Positions 1 through 11,218 of a DNA stretch of 64,000 nt are shown one piece after another. A model generated the notes under the pieces. That model was not told the DNA's origin. It ran no database searches and saw only the letters and a program-made list of their open reading frames with translations. The translations under genes were made by a program, and so were the position numbers. Position 1 is the stretch's first letter. Each line of letters begins with the position of its first letter. Source of the DNA: Macrosoma leucophasiata (Eukaryota > Arthropoda > Insecta > Lepidoptera > Hedylidae); assembly GCA_036365455.1 (NCBI GenBank), contig JAWQUS010000007.1, positions 23,948,001-24,012,000 of the forward strand, written 5' to 3'.

Positions 1-590
1 GTTTGTCGGAGACGTAACTTAATTATGACTAACTAAGGTAGATTGTTTTATAGAGAATTCTAGGTGGCGCCACGGTCGCCTTAGGTACTTGGATTTGTTA
101 CCATAAAGGGGATAGTGACTTGCCGATATCGGGTTTATAAAGGCTAGCAAATAATTCATGACGATCATTCAGTCACAGTCACACAGTTGAATATAATTAT
201 TGTAGGGCAGTTATGCTGCCAGTTAGAACAGTGAACGTCAGTGATATTAAAGTGATATAACGCGGGTAGTTCTGAATCAATTGAGCAGAAGACTAGTGAT
301 AGTAGTAGTATCGTATCCTGGTAAATGTGGTTTCCCGGTCTGAAGGGTTACTTGCCCATTCTTCCCTGCCGGAAGTAATCGAATGGGCGGATCTTTGGCA
401 ATATACGACTTTCTTCTGCCAACCTGTGCTTTATTTCTTCATCCGCTCGAGTACCCACCTACAGATGCCCACAAACATGAGTAACATGTCGGCTTATGGA
501 AAGACACGCCCCACAACACTACCTAGATGTCCGGACTGGAGAGCCCTCATGCCTTATATAAGGATATATCTCATGTTGAAGCGCACATGG
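1..590. other. Unassigned intergenic sequence
   Basis: No gene is recognised. A 118-codon frame beginning at 327 runs into the 5S-like SINE at about 591, has no recognisable domain and is probably part of the same mobile-element remnant. Confidence 0.4.
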
Positions 591-925
591 GCCTGCGGCT
601 GGTGTAGATTGCAAGTGATCTACTCGGTTAAGCGATACGGGCGCGGTCGGGTGTGTGATGGGCGACCGCTAGTGGCAAATTAAAATGCGCGTTTCTGTGC
701 TTCGGAGGGCACGATAAGCCATCGGTCCCGGTTGCTATTGATAGCTGTCGTTAAACCTTGTCGGAGGCCTTATGGGATTGAAAACATCCGACAGCGGGTT
801 GGCCACTAACCCTTAACTCCACCAACCCGCAGTGGAGCAGCGTGGTGGAGAAGCTCCAGGCCTCCTTCCAAGAAGTCCGTGGGACGTATCAAGGGCTGCC
901 ATTATTATTATAATATGGGATAATG
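591..925 (+). repeat. SINE with 5S rRNA-like promoter (family A, copy 1)
   Basis: The copy is about 80% identical by eye to the reverse complement of 45893-46252. It holds TTAAGC, GGGCGCGGTCGG and GATGGGCGACCGC in the same order and spacing as the internal promoter of 5S rRNA, then a long body that ends GGGACGTAT..GGGCTGCC followed by an ATT microsatellite tail at about 900-914. A 5S-like head with a simple-repeat tail fits a SINE3-type retroposon. The two copies are independent insertions because their flanks differ. Confidence 0.6.
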
Positions 926-1466
926 ATCTGGAGCCCCAACGTCATAGCCAAAAGTGTGCCAGAGGGTGGGACTTTGGCCTTTGTTAACGTCCCCGGAGAT
1001 GTCAATAGGCTCGCCACTTAAGCGAATGTTTCAAATTGTTTTATAGGTATCGGCATGTAGGAATGCTTGAAAGTTTAAATTGATAACTCAAATATTTGGC
1101 ATTTACCTAATATTAGAGTTACCAATTTAAACCTGAGTTACCAAACTCAACCTACTTGGAACACAATATATGTATTCCAATATACATCACTAGGTCGATG
1201 AAATAATACTGTGGTACCAAGTGAGAGTGGTTTTGCCCGTTTAAATTAAGAATACTACGCATCAGAACCACAGATACTGTCAGCTGTAAGCGTAACACAA
1301 ATAATACAAATAGAAAAAAAATAACGATACGCGAATGAAAATTGCGCGTAACACCAATCATTACCATCCAATAAGTTGTTAGAGATGCTTTACGCAACTA
1401 GATACGTAGGAGGTTGCATCCACTCGTTAACTGACGTTTAGTGGATACAGTGTTTAAAATAATGTA
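926..1466. repeat. Repeat remnants and a 24-bp foldback
   Basis: Bases 986-1020 match the inner part of SINE family C (CGGAGATGTCAA, GGCTCGCCAC). At 1073-1096 and 1109-1132 two 24-bp arms are complementary with two mismatches around a 12-nt loop. The 81-codon minus frame at 1152-1397 is not recognisable as a protein. Confidence 0.45.
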
Positions 1467-1704
1467 TAGGTCGCGCCACGTAAAAAGAACGCTGGAAGAA
1501 AGCAGAAGGGATGTGTTCGCGCATCGGTACACTCGCGCACGAAAGTACTAGCCCTATTGGTTTATTTTTGATCTAGCTTTCGCTTGCGGTTTCGTGTATT
1601 GGTAGGCAGATTGAAAACTATATTACATAGAATAACATAAAATGAAATAAAAACACATGACGCGCAGCTTGACCGCCAGCGTTCTTTTTACCTGGCGCGA
1701 CCTA
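1467..1704. mobile_element. TA-flanked MITE (family L, copy 1)
   Basis: A 238-bp element with inverted ends: TAGGTCGCGCCACGTAAA at the left and the complement of TAGGTCGCGCCAGGTAAA at the right, continuing as AAGAACGCTGG. It is flanked by TA on both sides (1465-1466 and 1705-1706). A second copy at 61119-61356 has the same length and differs at only two positions. TA duplications and no coding capacity suggest a non-autonomous Tc1/mariner-like MITE; which transposase moves it is unknown. Confidence 0.85.
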
Positions 1705-4445
1705 TACTATTACGTATATTATGTGGAAGTGTTTATATTAATGATATTACGAGATGTATACCGATTATACTTTTTTGAATTAGCTTACATAAAAAATACG
1801 TGTAAAGCTTCAACAGCAAGACTTCAGGGTGTAGGTAGTCATCATGCATTATCAAATGTATTTACGCTAGTTAGATAGATTGCCTTCAGAAATAATCACG
1901 GCCACTTAAGTAAGATTTTAAGAGATCTTCGACTTGAGCTTTATAAGCTACTAGCTGACCCGGCGAACTTCGTACCGCCTTAGCGTAGCAATGATGCACT
2001 ACTTTATTTTGTATAGCTGACCTGTCTTAGGTATGAGTACCTATTCAATTTGAACTGGAATCTATAATATCCTCCATATAAAAATGAATCCATAATTCCC
2101 TGGTCTCGCTATACCTCGTTACGCGCGTTTTTGCAAATATGGAAAATTAAATGTATATTTTTCAATATTTCTGAGAGATTTTCTTAATATTTTTTTTCCG
2201 TAAGAACCTTCTCCTAATAATAAAAAATACATGGTATTTATCTGACTACATATTTAAGGGCTGCAGCTGAAGTTCAGGTGTAGTCCTAGAAAGAGCTCTA
2301 GTACTGAACGCGTTAGAATTATAAAAAACTGTATATATCTGAAGTTAATTATATTATTAAATATAATCTAGCATTGTCGCTTGTTTGCTATAGTCTTGAT
2401 ATAATATTTTGCAGTACAATTTCCACTAATGTAAACGGTCCCTATTGAAGACGATTCCCCTTGGGTCGGAAGGGCGCTTCGCCCTCATCACATTATAATA
2501 AGAAACTTGATTGGTTTTCCATGTTTTTTTAATTTTTATTGCATTAAATGTTAGAAAGTGCTTATAATTACATGAATTTTACTACGCTTACGGTCAAGAG
2601 ACCAGGAAACCATCAAGTTTCGTTCACAAATAACAGCGTAGGTAACCATGTCATCAAATCGGAGATCAAAATAACACCTCAATTTGGATTTTCATCAAAG
2701 GCATTTAAGTCGCTCACTGAAAAAAATTGACGAACATTGTTAAATGTGTCAAATAAATTGAATTGAAAGCACATTTTTGAAATTTTCGTTTAAATACCTA
2801 ATAAAAAATATATACCTACAATAAAGAAATTTCCAAATATAAAATTTGGTATTTTGAGGATCGATAATTTTTTTCGGATTGGTGAAAATGCTTCGGAAAT
2901 GGAAATAATGGAAGCTATCCGTTTAAATTTAAATTATACACCTACCCTTCGAATAATTTTTATTTATTATCCAAAGGTTGACTTGCACAAAATACTTTTA
3001 GCATTAAGTCTGCCTGATGAAACAAACTGTTGTGCAAAACATTGTAAATTAATAAATGATTGATCATGATCAATGTATATTTGCCTCTTACGACACTGAC
3101 GACGAAAAAACAAACCGACCGGTTAAAACTGTAATGATCTTCAAGCCATCTTCTGAAAACACTTCCATTCTTAGTTGCTAAATCAATTATCAGTAGGCTC
3201 TGTTTATAATACCTGACAGATAAGGTCGCAAGGTAAGAAGTGAAGTAAAGTAAGATCATTATTTAGACAGACAGTTGAAAGGATAATCTTCTTCTTCATC
3301 ATCATCAACACTTTCATGGTTGTCATGGTATTTTCGCAACTGTTATTTGTCTGGCTTCATGTAAAATTTATTTCAATAAAAAATTTTACACACACATTTT
3401 TTCTCTAAAGAGAGAGATTACAATTTTATCAAAAGCAATGTTTCCACTTGTTGATTTATACTTATTCAGCACTGTACCAATAAATGTAAAAACAAAGAAT
3501 GAAACTTGGGGAAACTTTGGATTGTAGTTTGGACTTTTAGAAAGATATGACAAATGATATTCAATTGTGTCGGACCGCCGGCGGCTTTAAGTTCCTTGAA
3601 GGGCACTGTACCTACTAATAAATGTAAAAGAAATAATTTAACTTGGGGAAACTTCGTATCACTTATATTCCAACTAAATACTAAAATAACTTTTCTAAAT
3701 GTACCTAGCACCAAATTCGAAACGTATCAGTGCACCCAGTGGAGAGATAAAAACAATTCCAATAAATATCGCATTCGAAAACAGATGGAATTAGTATGTA
3801 TTGGATGCTTTCTATCTACGATAGAAATGAAGTTAATATCCACTGAGGATATACCTTAAAACTTACATAAAGCAGACCTTTATTTCATGTCGATGCAACT
3901 CTTATTTAATTACTAATTGATTATTTGCTGTATTAAGCACTTTCAAATCACTGATTATTTCAACAAATATATTTAAATCGTTTTATTGTGAACAAAAATA
4001 TTTCTTTATTTTTGCCCATTAGAAGCAAATTAAATAATTTAATATCGCAATACCCAAGACGGCATGTGTACCATCAACCTTTCCAATTTTGTATGATTGA
4101 AGACCCACTTTGTGTGGCATTGCGTAAATTGTATTTCAAAATGCATTTTCACACTTCACTGCTGCTTTCAAAATTGGTTTGAATTGTGCGGAAAGTTTTA
4201 CAGATTTGTATTTACCGTTGAAATCTAGCCAAAATAGGTGCATTAAATTCTAATGAGAAATACTCTTCAAATAGGATGAATGTATTCATCTACATCGTTT
4301 ATGGGATTGACGTACGCTTACAAGTATTTGAGGTGGGGTCATAAGTCTGATAACTTAATTCATGACACAGATGTAAGCGATTAATACCCAGTCGAAGAAC
4401 GAGTTATGGATCAATTACTCAAGTACTAAACTATACTTTTGGATG
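1705..4445. other. Intergenic stretch with one Helitron-like remnant
   Basis: Bases from 1951 (CTAGCTGACCCGGCGAAC) to about 2150 are a decayed Helitron-like 3' end of family H1. The rest is AT-rich with no recognisable gene. A 65-bp direct repeat (CACTGTACC, AATAAATGTAAAA, AACTTGGGGAAACTT) lies at about 3471-3525 and 3604-3655, inside an unrecognised 101-codon plus frame at 3554-3859. Confidence 0.45.
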
Positions 4446-4453
4446 GTCTAGTG

Positions 4454-4636
4454 CAGAGTTCCCAAACTATTTTTCTTGTAGACCCCTTTCAATTTTTTTC
4501 TGGTTTCGGTGGACCCCCTTGCTAACATTTATATCACTTTCCCATATATCCCATTTTTATTTACGCATATACGTAGACCCCATCGAGTCTCCCATAGACC
4601 CCAGAAGGTCCATATGGACCACATTGGGAATTACTG
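4454..4636. mobile_element. hAT-type MITE with 8-bp target duplication
   Basis: A 183-bp element begins CAGAGTTCCCAA and ends TTGGGAATTACTG, imperfect inverted ends of hAT type. It is flanked by GTCTAGTG (4446-4453) and ATCTAGTG (4637-4644), an 8-bp duplication with one mismatch. The interior carries several GTAGACCCC/GGGGTC-type motifs and no coding frame. Confidence 0.8.
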
Positions 4637-4644
4637 ATCTAGTG

Positions 4645-6412
4645 GTTAGTTAAGTCAAAGAGTCATGATATTTACTGATATAAGTATCTAAGTAAGTTTT
4701 ATTAATAAGGCGATCGGGCGCTGGTCGCATGCCGGGTGGTCCTAGTGTAATATGACCCTAAAAAAAAAGATCCGGACGAATTAAGAACCACCTCCTTTTT
4801 TGAAGTCTGTTAAAAATGGGTTGTACATGTAAGCAATTGATTTCGTTTGATAAATGTTGACATGACATTTAATTAAGATATTTACAATAAAAGATTTTAT
4901 GTTCAATCGTGCACGAGGCATTAAAAGTGAACTGATTGAACAGAATTATGATAAACACCAATAAGTTGCTAAACAAGAGAACGGTGTGGTGTCGCAACTT
5001 GTATTCACTTGCAATTGCATATGGCGTTGACCAACGGGGAAGAGATTTCGTTAATATAATTACTTAGTGTTTTCTAGTGTGCAAGACGCTGATAATTATG
5101 TATGATAATTATTGAAAAGGGGATTGTCAGATGTTTAAATATCGCAATGAATTAAGCAAGGTCTTTGAAAGTTTCTGAATTACAGCAGACTTAAAACATC
5201 GTAAAGCGACGAAATAAATGCTGTCATTTGCACGAATTGCCTGGAACGTAAATAAATACACGTGTTCGTTCGAGAGCTCTGTACAAAGAAAAGTGAGTAA
5301 GGATTTAATATCTGCAAAATTTTAAGGCATTTCAATTTAATTTAATTTTGAATTGGTATACCTAAGAGGGAATGAAACATTTTGTTGATCCCTTTTTTAA
5401 TTCTTTGCTGTTTGTGGACGATAATTAATTTTATTTTTAGGTTTAACCAATTATAGTTATGATACATTCATTGATAATTTTCACCTATAATAAGAAAATT
5501 TTATTATATCCCAATGATTTAGTGGTTGATTCGAATAAAAAATCAATATGTTATAAAAGAAAGCGTTGTTTTTATTTATAAATATTTATTGTCATATTTT
5601 TATTTAATACTAAATATTTTTTTTTATAAAATCGGTTAAAATCAAAAAGGGAAGGGAAAATTTGGCGGTCGGCTGTGGGAGACTTTGTCAGCTTAGTGGT
5701 AAACCGGCTGGCCTTAGGTGTCCTGAGGTCGCAGGCTCTATTACTGCCCGAAGTCAATTTTTTCTTTCCATTATTTAAGTTAATACTGTTCGTAATTAAA
5801 TATCCAAAATTATTCGTCGCAAAATTACAATCGATCATACCTAATCAGGTATTTCGTAATGAAATCGATCGTGCGCTGGCTACGATTGGATTTCGAGAAA
5901 CTGGCGCTAATTCCTGTAAAATTATACTAATTTAATTATATGCCAACGTTACAGGTATAATAAAAATAAACATGGTTGTCGTCAGCCAACGATCTAGAGA
6001 GTTGTAGTTTGACTCTAGGGGAGGACAGGTTGACTAAGGAGGAGGTTGGTATTCTCTTGGCACGTATCATACAAATTTTCTCTAAAAATATTTTTTAGGG
6101 GGGAGAGTGAAGTGGGCAGTTTCCTTTTCCAGCAACCCCCTGGAGATGCCCATAAAAATATGGAACCAAAAGAAATAATCAAACAAAGCTGCACATTATT
6201 TGATTATTCGACAATCAAGTAAAGTTTTTATTTTTATTTATTAAATATTTATTCTTCCACAGACAGAACACATAATAAAGTTGCCTTATACTAAAATCTC
6301 GTCAATCTGATAAAGCAGTTTCTTAGTAAGGTACAAAACTCAGTTTAAAGTTAAATACTGTGTGGTTCATGGTTAACAAGTGCTTTACATTTACTTTTAT
6401 CTAATGTAAGTA
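4645..6412. other. Intergenic stretch, mostly unassigned
   Basis: No gene is recognised. At about 5680-5760 a tRNA-like pair of boxes (AGCTTAGTGGTAAACCGG, then GAGGTCGCAGGCTCTA) suggests an old tRNA-derived SINE. The 88- and 86-codon frames there run antisense to each other across this remnant and are not supported. Confidence 0.35.
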
Positions 6413-6719
6413 CTGCCTCGGTAGCCTAGTGGTAGCAGGCCACTACTACTACGTTGAGGTATTGGGTTCGATTCCCGGGTAGGGGGTTATCAGAGATAAT
6501 GGTGTAAAGTCCTTTATCTCTGGTTCTATCGAGATTTTTCCATTTTCTGGCAATTTATATATAAATACCTCGAAGCTTGGTAATGTGGCCGGAGATGTCA
6601 ACAGGCTCGCCACCTGTTACATGGGCCAAAACGTAACCGGCGAATCGTGGGTGTTTGCATGTATGCATGAATTTACCACTGCCCACCCCTTCGGGGATTA
6701 CAGGCGTGATGTTACGTTA
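6413..6719 (+). repeat. tRNA-derived SINE (family C), plus copy
   Basis: The head carries an A-box-like GTAGCCTAGTGGTAGCAGG and a B box GGGTTCGATTCCC, as in RNA polymerase III promoters of tRNA genes. The body follows (CCGGAGATGTCAAC, GGCCAAAACGTAACCGGCG) and ends GGGATTACAGGCGTGA.GTTACGTTA. At least ten other copies lie in this window. Confidence 0.85.
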
Positions 6720-7070
6720 AGTACTTAAACAATTATAACATATACTCTGATTTAGAAGAGTACATCTACTTATACATGCCTGCAACAATGTAGGTATCCA
6801 AAAATATTTAATTAAGGTGATTACATAAAATATCTTTGATGAAATAAAATAAAATAAATATTTCAAGGCGTTCGCGATTTTTCTTATCAGGTTACGCCAT
6901 AAAAAAACTGATTTCGCAATCAAGAAAGTATCGTTGTATAACTAAATATAATATATAACGATTATCTATTTATAATCTTATGTATATTATGTTAATTTTG
7001 AGTTAGAAAGTAGTTTCGGTCCATTCGTTTGTGTTATATTGTGTCATAAATATATAATTATAACATATTA
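6720..7070. other. Unassigned spacer
   Basis: AT-rich sequence with no recognisable gene or element. Confidence 0.3.
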
Positions 7071-7359
7071 CTGGTGGTAGAGCTCCAGTGACGGAGCTCG
7101 CGGGCGTAGGCACCACCGCATTACCTAATATACTTGCCGTTAAATGGTAGTGTTCAGCACTATCGTGTTCCGGTCAGGTAGTAATGTACGGATCTGTAAT
7201 TTCCGGCACAGAGGCATAACACCTAATGCCTCAGGAGTGGCAGCGCATTTGCATTTTGACCTCTGGTCATTGTGTGGGTGTCTATAGGCTGCAGTCATCA
7301 CTTAACATCAATGTGAACTGCACGCTTGTTTGCGACTTTTATAACATAAAAAAAAAAAA
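7071..7359 (+). repeat. Abundant retroelement family B, full-length copy
   Basis: Starts CTGGTGGTAGAGCTCCAGTG, contains GCACCACCGCATTACC, TGTTCAGCACTATCGTG and GTAATTTCCGGCACAGAGG, and ends TTTATAACAT plus an A run. The A-rich end marks it as retroposed: a SINE or the 3' end of a LINE. It is the commonest element here, with more than 20 full or partial copies on both strands. Confidence 0.85.
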
Positions 7360-7988
7360 TATTAGTAGAATTAAGATTAGAATAAAAGTAGATATCAAAA
7401 TTAGTTACCTAAATTATTTTCTATTTATTTTTGTCATGAAGAGGCAAACAAGCATACAGTTCACATTATACAAGACAAATAGTAAACATGAATAATCTAT
7501 TCCGTTGAATATCGATAATAAAGCAATCGATGGTTGAAATCGATTTTATTTCGACAAAGTCATAAGGGTCCTAAAATGACCAGTATCCAACGCAAAAAAG
7601 TAAATAATACAATGTTGTTGACATTGACAGCTTGGTTATTGGTCTGTGATTGGCAGATCACTACAAAATAATTTAATAACTTTTAAAAAATATCTAGTAA
7701 ATCCCCATTCGTTTTAACGAGAAAAAAAATGTGAGTGAAATCTAAATTCAAAAAACAATTTTCTACATACAAGTTATTAAGACGCAATCAGGACGGCTTT
7801 TGGTCATTCTCCTTTAAGTATGTGTGAATAATTTAAAAAAATGAACACATAGGTATTTTAAATTACATAAACATTTACTTCGGTGGTTGAGTTAGCAAGC
7901 AGGCCATGTATTGAAGTCTCACGTAGATGAGGCTATTGACATCACGGTGTACATCCAGACTGGCACTATACAATCTGAAATGGAAAAA
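7360..7988. other. Unassigned spacer
   Basis: No gene or known element is recognised. The sequence is AT-rich and bounded by repeats on both sides. Confidence 0.3.
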
Positions 7989-8456
7989 GGAGATGTTGCG
8001 AGCTCGGCCCTGGTTCGTACACGTCCTCAAAAAATGGGTAAATTAAAGAAGAATCCGAAAAAAATACAATTAATTTATTCAAGAATATATTTTAGAGTTA
8101 CAACCACACTTAATTCAAACGATTTTATCATTTTCAACTATGTTAAACATAGCGGCGATACAGCTGACACTTGGGATCAATCGATTTTGATAGTATTTAG
8201 AAAATATTACTTTTTTCTCCAAGTTCTATAATCAAAATACAATTTAAAAAATGAAAATGACAAAATGACATCGACCGCCATATTCGCCATGTTAGTTTTG
8301 AGTTGCAATTCTAACTGCAAATTATGTTTTGTAACTGCAAACAAAGCTAAATAAGTGAAAATATGTAGTAAAAAACGTTTTTATATTGATTTTAGCTGTT
8401 TAATGATATTGTGTACAATACATGGCCGGGGGTCCATACATTTTTGCAACATCTCC
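7989..8456 (+). mobile_element. 470-bp inverted-repeat element (family D, copy 1)
   Basis: Begins GGAGATGTTGC and ends with its exact complement GCAACATCTCC. It lies between AAAAA and TTT, as do the other two copies (15503-15972 and 47168-47640). The interior shares GAGCTCGG.CCTGGTTCGTACACG and long AT-rich blocks with them. It has no coding capacity; short frames across it are spurious. Confidence 0.85.
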
Positions 8457-8569
8457 TTTACACGTTATACAACCCTGTTAGTAGAGGTCAGTGTAGCCAA
8501 AAAAGTAATACAAATCATCGTCCATCGTCATATTTATACAAAGAGTACATACATACACACTGGTGGAAG

Positions 8570-8836
8570 AGCTCCAGTGCGGGCGTAGGCACCACCGCAT
8601 TACCTAATATACGTGTCACTAAATGGTAATGTTCAGCACTATCGTGATCCGGTTAGGTGGTAGTGCACGGCCCTGTAATTTTCGGCACAGATGCATAACA
8701 CCTAATGCCTCAGGAGTGGCAGCGCATCTGCATTTTGACCTCTGGTCATTTTGTGGGTGCCTATAGGCTGCAGTTATCACTTAACATCAATGTGAACTGC
8801 ATGCTTGTTTGCCACTTTCATTATATATAAAAAAAA
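8570..8836 (+). repeat. Family B full-length copy
   Basis: Same order of blocks as 7071-7359, starting CTGGTGGAAGAGCTCC, lacking a few bases after GTG, and ending in an A run near 8836. Confidence 0.8.
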
Positions 8837-9080
8837 CATATTATTTACATACCTACGTAATATATGCAAGTAGATTCCGACTTTTCCGCCTTTTTAACAT
8901 AATTATAATTTTATTATCTGTCCAAAATTACATATAACTTTGATGATCCAACATCTACTTTTCTTGTATCTATTTATTTTTAAACGTGTGTGATATACTT
9001 AGCACAAGTAGAGTTGTTACACATACACAATGGAAATGTAGAGACGATTATCTTTATACCTATTAAAAAACGTAAAAAAA
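8837..9080. other. Unassigned spacer
   Basis: AT-rich sequence without recognisable content. Confidence 0.3.
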
Positions 9081-9388
9081 AACGTAACTTCACGCCTGTA
9101 ATACCCGAAGGGGTAGACAGAGGTAAATGCATGCATTCAAGCATACATGCAAACACCCACGATTCGCCGGTTACGTTTTAGGCCCATGTAACAGGAGGCG
9201 AGCCTGTTGACATCTCCGGGCACATTACCAAACTACGAGGTACTGGGAAATTTCCAGAAAATGGAAAAATCCTAATAGAACCAGAGATAAAGGACTTTAC
9301 ACCAGTTTGATATCCCCTACCCGGGAATCGAACCCAGGTCCTCAGCGTAGCAGTAGTGGCCTGCTACCCCTAGGCTACTGAGGCAGTT
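9081..9388 (-). repeat. tRNA-derived SINE (family C), minus copy
   Basis: Full-length family C in reverse: CGTAACTTCACGCCTGTAAT at the left (its 3' end) and CCCGGGAATCGAACCC...GCTACTGAGGCAG at the right (its tRNA-like head). Confidence 0.85.
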
Positions 9389-9483
9389 CTATTAGTTTAC
9401 ATTGAAGATTAATAATAGAGCAAGGAACTAAGAGGCTGGTTGGATGGTTTCATGAAATGAAAGACGATAATGTTACTGAGAAC

Positions 9484-9720
9484 AGTTATACCGCGGACAC
9501 TCCGCCAAAATTCCATAAAAACGCTTAATTTGGTTTCAATTACACACTGACATCAATCAGTGACGTGTATTTACAGGCGCACCTGTGTGCGTAGCACGTA
9601 CAAAATACCAACCGTCGCCCATAAGATGGGAAGGGGTTGAGTGATGCGGGCAAATCGGGCGGGACGTCGAAGTGTCCGTTCTATACGTAGTATTATTACA
9701 TATTCTCTGTAAGAGTGATA
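9484..9720 (+). repeat. Dispersed repeat family I, copy 1
   Basis: Matches the reverse complement of 42785-43025: CACTCCGCCAAAATTCCAT, GACATCAATCAGTGACGTG, GGCGGGACGTCGAAGTGTCC. No gene is seen. Confidence 0.7.
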
Positions 9721-9734
9721 TCTAATGCTAGCAA

Positions 9735-9900
9735 AATGTAAAAAGGCGTGGTGCTTCAACGGTGCAGTCATGTAGGAAAAATGTCCACTGTATGACCATA
9801 ACAGATATACAATGCGACCATTCACAACAGTTACAGAGACACAGGAATACCAAGATTGAACTACCTTAACCGAATAGGTCGAGTACAACAGACGTAGCCG
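9735..9900 (+). pseudogene. Decayed LINE reverse-transcriptase 3' region
   Basis: The nucleotide sequence resembles 34310-34450 (AACAGATATACAATGCGA, AATAGGTCGAGT), the region coding for the C-terminus of a LINE reverse transcriptase. It is more diverged and has no continuous frame. Confidence 0.5.
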
Positions 9901-10353
9901 AGTTCTGAGGCAAGATCCTTGCTAATCTTACCTCGGAACTCTTGGATTATGCAGAACAACCCTACATTTAAAATCTCTGTGACTACGAGTGTCTCATATT
10001 GCGCCTTTTATCGCCTAGGAAGTCACATTTGAATGATATCCCGACTATCACAACAATTTGCGTCACTTTAACAGCTCTGTGAAGTGAGGTTGAATGGCTT
10101 CAGATACCATCGTCCCATTGTTGCTGGCGCCTGTTTCACCGAGGAAGCCAGCTTTTTGTTTAATTGTTACTTTTGCTGTCGCAAGAGGTATGTGATCATT
10201 GTGTTGTTTGTGTTTTTTTGAGGAAGATAAATGCATTGTTCCGCATTGATCGATACTTCGACAACTATGTTTAGGTATTGCATCCCGACTTTATTAGTTT
10301 ATCCACTAACTCGTATATAGATATACGAGTTAGTGGATGGTTAGTGGGTAAGT
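9901..10353. other. Unassigned spacer with a perfect 18-bp hairpin
   Basis: Bases 10301-10318 (ATCCACTAACTCGTATAT) and 10321-10338 are exact complements with a 2-nt loop, just before the family B element. Nothing else is recognised. Confidence 0.45.
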
Positions 10354-10636
10354 ACTGGTGGTAGAGCTCCAGTGACGGAGCGGGCGTAGGCACCACCGCA
10401 TTACCTTATATACTTGCCGCTAAATGGTAATGTTCAGCACTATCGTGTTCCGGTCGGGTAGTAATGTACGGCCCTGTAATTTCCGGCACAGAGGCATAAC
10501 ACCTTCAGCCTCAGGAGTGGTAACGCATCTGCATTCTGACCTTGGTCTTTGTGTGGGTGTCTATAGGCTGTAGTCATCACTTAACAACAATGTGAACTGC
10601 ATGCTAATTTGCCACTTCCATTACATAAAAAAAAAA
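10354..10636 (+). repeat. Family B full-length copy
   Basis: Starts CTGGTGGTAGAGCTCCAGTG, follows the common order of blocks and ends TTCCATTACATAAAAAAAAA. Confidence 0.85.
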
Positions 10637-11218
10637 TCCGATTAGACATACTTCTTCATCGTGTCCTCGATGTCAAAACGGAAATATCAAAGAACCTTGG
10701 CTCAGAACTTGGCAATGGATATTGTATCCTCGATAGCAATATAGCAAAATATCAAGATCAGATGTGGAGCAGCTAGCTGGGCACAGATAGCAAACTGTCA
10801 GATGCATCATAGTTTGTATACAGATCACACAGTGTATTGCTAGTGGAAAAACCACAATTAGGAAGGTTATCTCTGTAGGTTTTCTACTGAGGTACGCAGG
10901 CGATTCAGCGATAAGGCTATGATCAATAGAATAATTTGTGATAGAGTGCCAGTGCTTCTTGATGCCCCAAGCAATCTTCTTCTATGTGTGCCTATTGTGC
11001 GAAGAAAAGAAAATACTCGTCGAGCAAAAAAAGGAAATATGAGGGTGGATCCAAAAGTTCGTGGCACAAACTACAAGGAGATATGACATCTTTTAAAATT
11101 TACCGTCATTTGTTAGTATGTCTCATATTGATTTATTGTGCGCAGTTTCATTCCGATACTGCACAATATAAATTTTCTGTGATTATTTGTTTGAAGCATT
11201 CTGACGCGATTTTCAATA

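Noticed and set aside
327..683. 118-codon plus frame
   Set aside because: It enters the 5S-like SINE and has no recognisable domain.
591..720. 5S rRNA gene
   Set aside because: Only the internal control region is similar; the rest does not match 5S rRNA and the sequence continues into a repeat body.
6413..6500. tRNA gene at the head of family C (also at 9330, 23320, 48560, 49213, 51670)
   Set aside because: The A and B boxes are present but there is no acceptor stem or anticodon arm, and the copies are dispersed with a common body.
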